64,000 nt of DNA from Hellea sp. Lineage in GTDB: Bacteria > Pseudomonadota > Alphaproteobacteria > Caulobacterales > Maricaulaceae. Within the stretch, counting starts at the first letter, position 1. Every line of letters starts with the position of its first letter. Positions 63,368 to 64,000 of the stretch are shown here, piece by piece. A program made the position numbers and the translations under genes. Under the pieces are notes generated by a model that worked only from the letters and a program-made list of their open reading frames with translations, did not search any database and was not told the DNA's origin. Location of the stretch: contig JAOIVW010000003.1 in assembly GCA_028224375.1 (NCBI GenBank), positions 62,001 through 126,000 of the forward strand, given 5' to 3'.

Positions 63368-64000
63368 ATGACATTTAAGGATTTTTTACTTACAGGCGCG
63401 GCGGCGATATTGCTCGGAGCTTGCGGAGGCGGCGTGACGTCATCTGATAATGCCTCTGACACCACAGCCCCCGCAGCGAAACAATCTCAAGCTAGTTTTT
63501 CGCTGCCTTATGAAAAATTCACGCTGGATAACGGCTTAGACGTCATTCTGCATGTTGATCGCTCAGACCCCATTGTCGCCTTCACGACGGTTGTCCATGC
63601 GGGCAGCAACCGCGAAAAACCTGGCCGCACAGGCTTTGCTCATTTCTTTGAACACATGGCTTTTAACGACTCCGAAAATGTGCCGCGCGGCTGGAACCGT
63701 AAAGCCATACCAGATTGGGGCGGACAGCGTAATGGCGGCACCTGGAGTGATGGCACGATCTATTACGAAGTCGTGCCCAAAGACGCTTTTGACAAAATCC
63801 TCTGGATCGACAGTGACCGTCTTGGCTATATGATAAACACCGTCACGACGGCGGCGCTGGAACGCGAAAAGCAGGTCGTGAAAAATGAAAAACGTCAGCG
63901 CGTTGATAATGCGGCCTATGGATACACGCAGGAAGTCATCCGAAAAGCGCTCTACCCCGAGGGTCATCCCTATAATTGGACCGTCATCGGATCGCTGCCT
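63368..64000 (+). CDS. M16 family zinc peptidase lipoprotein (3' truncated by window end)
   Basis: First 211 residues of an M16 (insulinase/pitrilysin-like) peptidase. The lipobox LLGAC (Cys19) marks it as a lipoprotein, followed by a Ser/Thr/Ala-rich linker. The inverted zinc motif HFFEH (His92, Glu95, His96) is intact, and the downstream metal ligand region is EREKQVVKNEKRQ. A GAT..GGQRNGGTWSDG segment completes the active-site half. AAAGGAGA precedes the ATG. The gene continues beyond 64000. It probably degrades peptides in the periplasm. Confidence 0.9.
   Translation, partial: MTFKDFLLTGAAAILLGACGGGVTSSDNASDTTAPAAKQSQASFSLPYEKFTLDNGLDVILHVDRSDPIVAFTTVVHAGSNREKPGRTGFAHFFEHMAFNDSENVPRGWNRKAIPDWGGQRNGGTWSDGTIYYEVVPKDAFDKILWIDSDRLGYMINTVTTAALEREKQVVKNEKRQRVDNAAYGYTQEVIRKALYPEGHPYNWTVIGSLP

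Noticed and set aside
1-64000. tRNA, rRNA and CRISPR arrays
   Set aside because: No cloverleaf-type T-loop context outside genes, no rRNA sequence, and no regularly spaced repeat array was seen on reading both strands.

Overview
The window looks like chromosomal DNA of a marine, probably pigmented alphaproteobacterium of the Hyphomonadaceae/Maricaulales type (taxonomy inferred from gene content, not from a marker tree). The main pointers are the alphaproteobacterial order dusB(nifR3)-ntrB-ntrC-ntrY-ntrX-trkA-trkH-hfq-hflX, a fused ispDF, a DnaA-related HdaA behind a DUF2066 protein, a CtrA-like half site, two EcfG-type (general stress response) promoters and a beta-carotene gene cluster. Base composition is moderate, genes are tightly packed with many 1-8 bp stop/start overlaps, and no rRNA, tRNA, CRISPR array, phage or classical transposase was seen.

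Layout. 1-6.6 kb: MAPEG protein, rsmB, guaA, GST, alpha/beta hydrolase, converging on a DEAD-box helicase. 6.7-10.6 kb: I78-type inhibitor lipoprotein, an unknown 275-aa protein, a YheS-like ABC-F ATPase, ndk and its terminator. 10.6-16 kb: an orphan TadG/VWA protein, purM-purN, DUF2066-hdaA. 15.8-18.3 kb: an SDR gene coupled to a 45-aa DUF2256 zinc-ribbon-like gene, divergent from an iron-sulfur photolyase/cryptochrome. 18.3-23 kb: rluA, rnd, dienelactone hydrolase, S9 peptidase. 23-29 kb: LysM lipoprotein, pyk, lipA, COQ10-like gene, then an unknown gene-cinA(CTD)-ispDF on the minus strand. 29.2-40.9 kb: the nitrogen/redox two-component block, potassium uptake, hfq and hflX. 40.9-44.3 kb: ccmA-ccmB-ccmC-ccmD-mazG with divergent ccmE. 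44.6-50.3 kb: amidohydrolase and the carotenoid operon crtY-crtI-DUF1993-crtB. 50.26-50.70 kb: a 444-bp inverted-repeat element carrying a DUF559 nuclease. 50.7-54.7 kb: accB-accC, aroQ, thiS-thiG, a UDG-like gene. 54.8-57.7 kb: kbl-tdh-nitroreductase. 57.7-58.5 kb: a small stress cluster (54-aa basic ORF and two CsbD proteins). 58.6-64 kb: MFS transporter, trypsin-like protease coupled to an acyl-CoA synthetase, PLP dehydratase, and an M16 peptidase cut by the window end.

Functional themes. Most genes are housekeeping: nucleotide synthesis (guaA, purM, purN, ndk), cofactors (lipA, thiSG, ispDF, COQ10-like, ccm), RNA modification (rsmB, dusB, rluA), lipid synthesis (accBC) and nitrogen control. 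The less ordinary parts are the inverted-repeat-bounded DUF559 element, the two EcfG-promoter stress units including an unrecognised basic micro-protein, the photolyase/DUF2256/SDR neighbourhood, the embedded DUF1993 gene in the carotenoid operon, NtrC and NtrX that both lack the sigma-54 contact motif, and a threonine dehydrogenase without its structural zinc site. All family calls come from reading motifs in the translated sequence; no database search was run.
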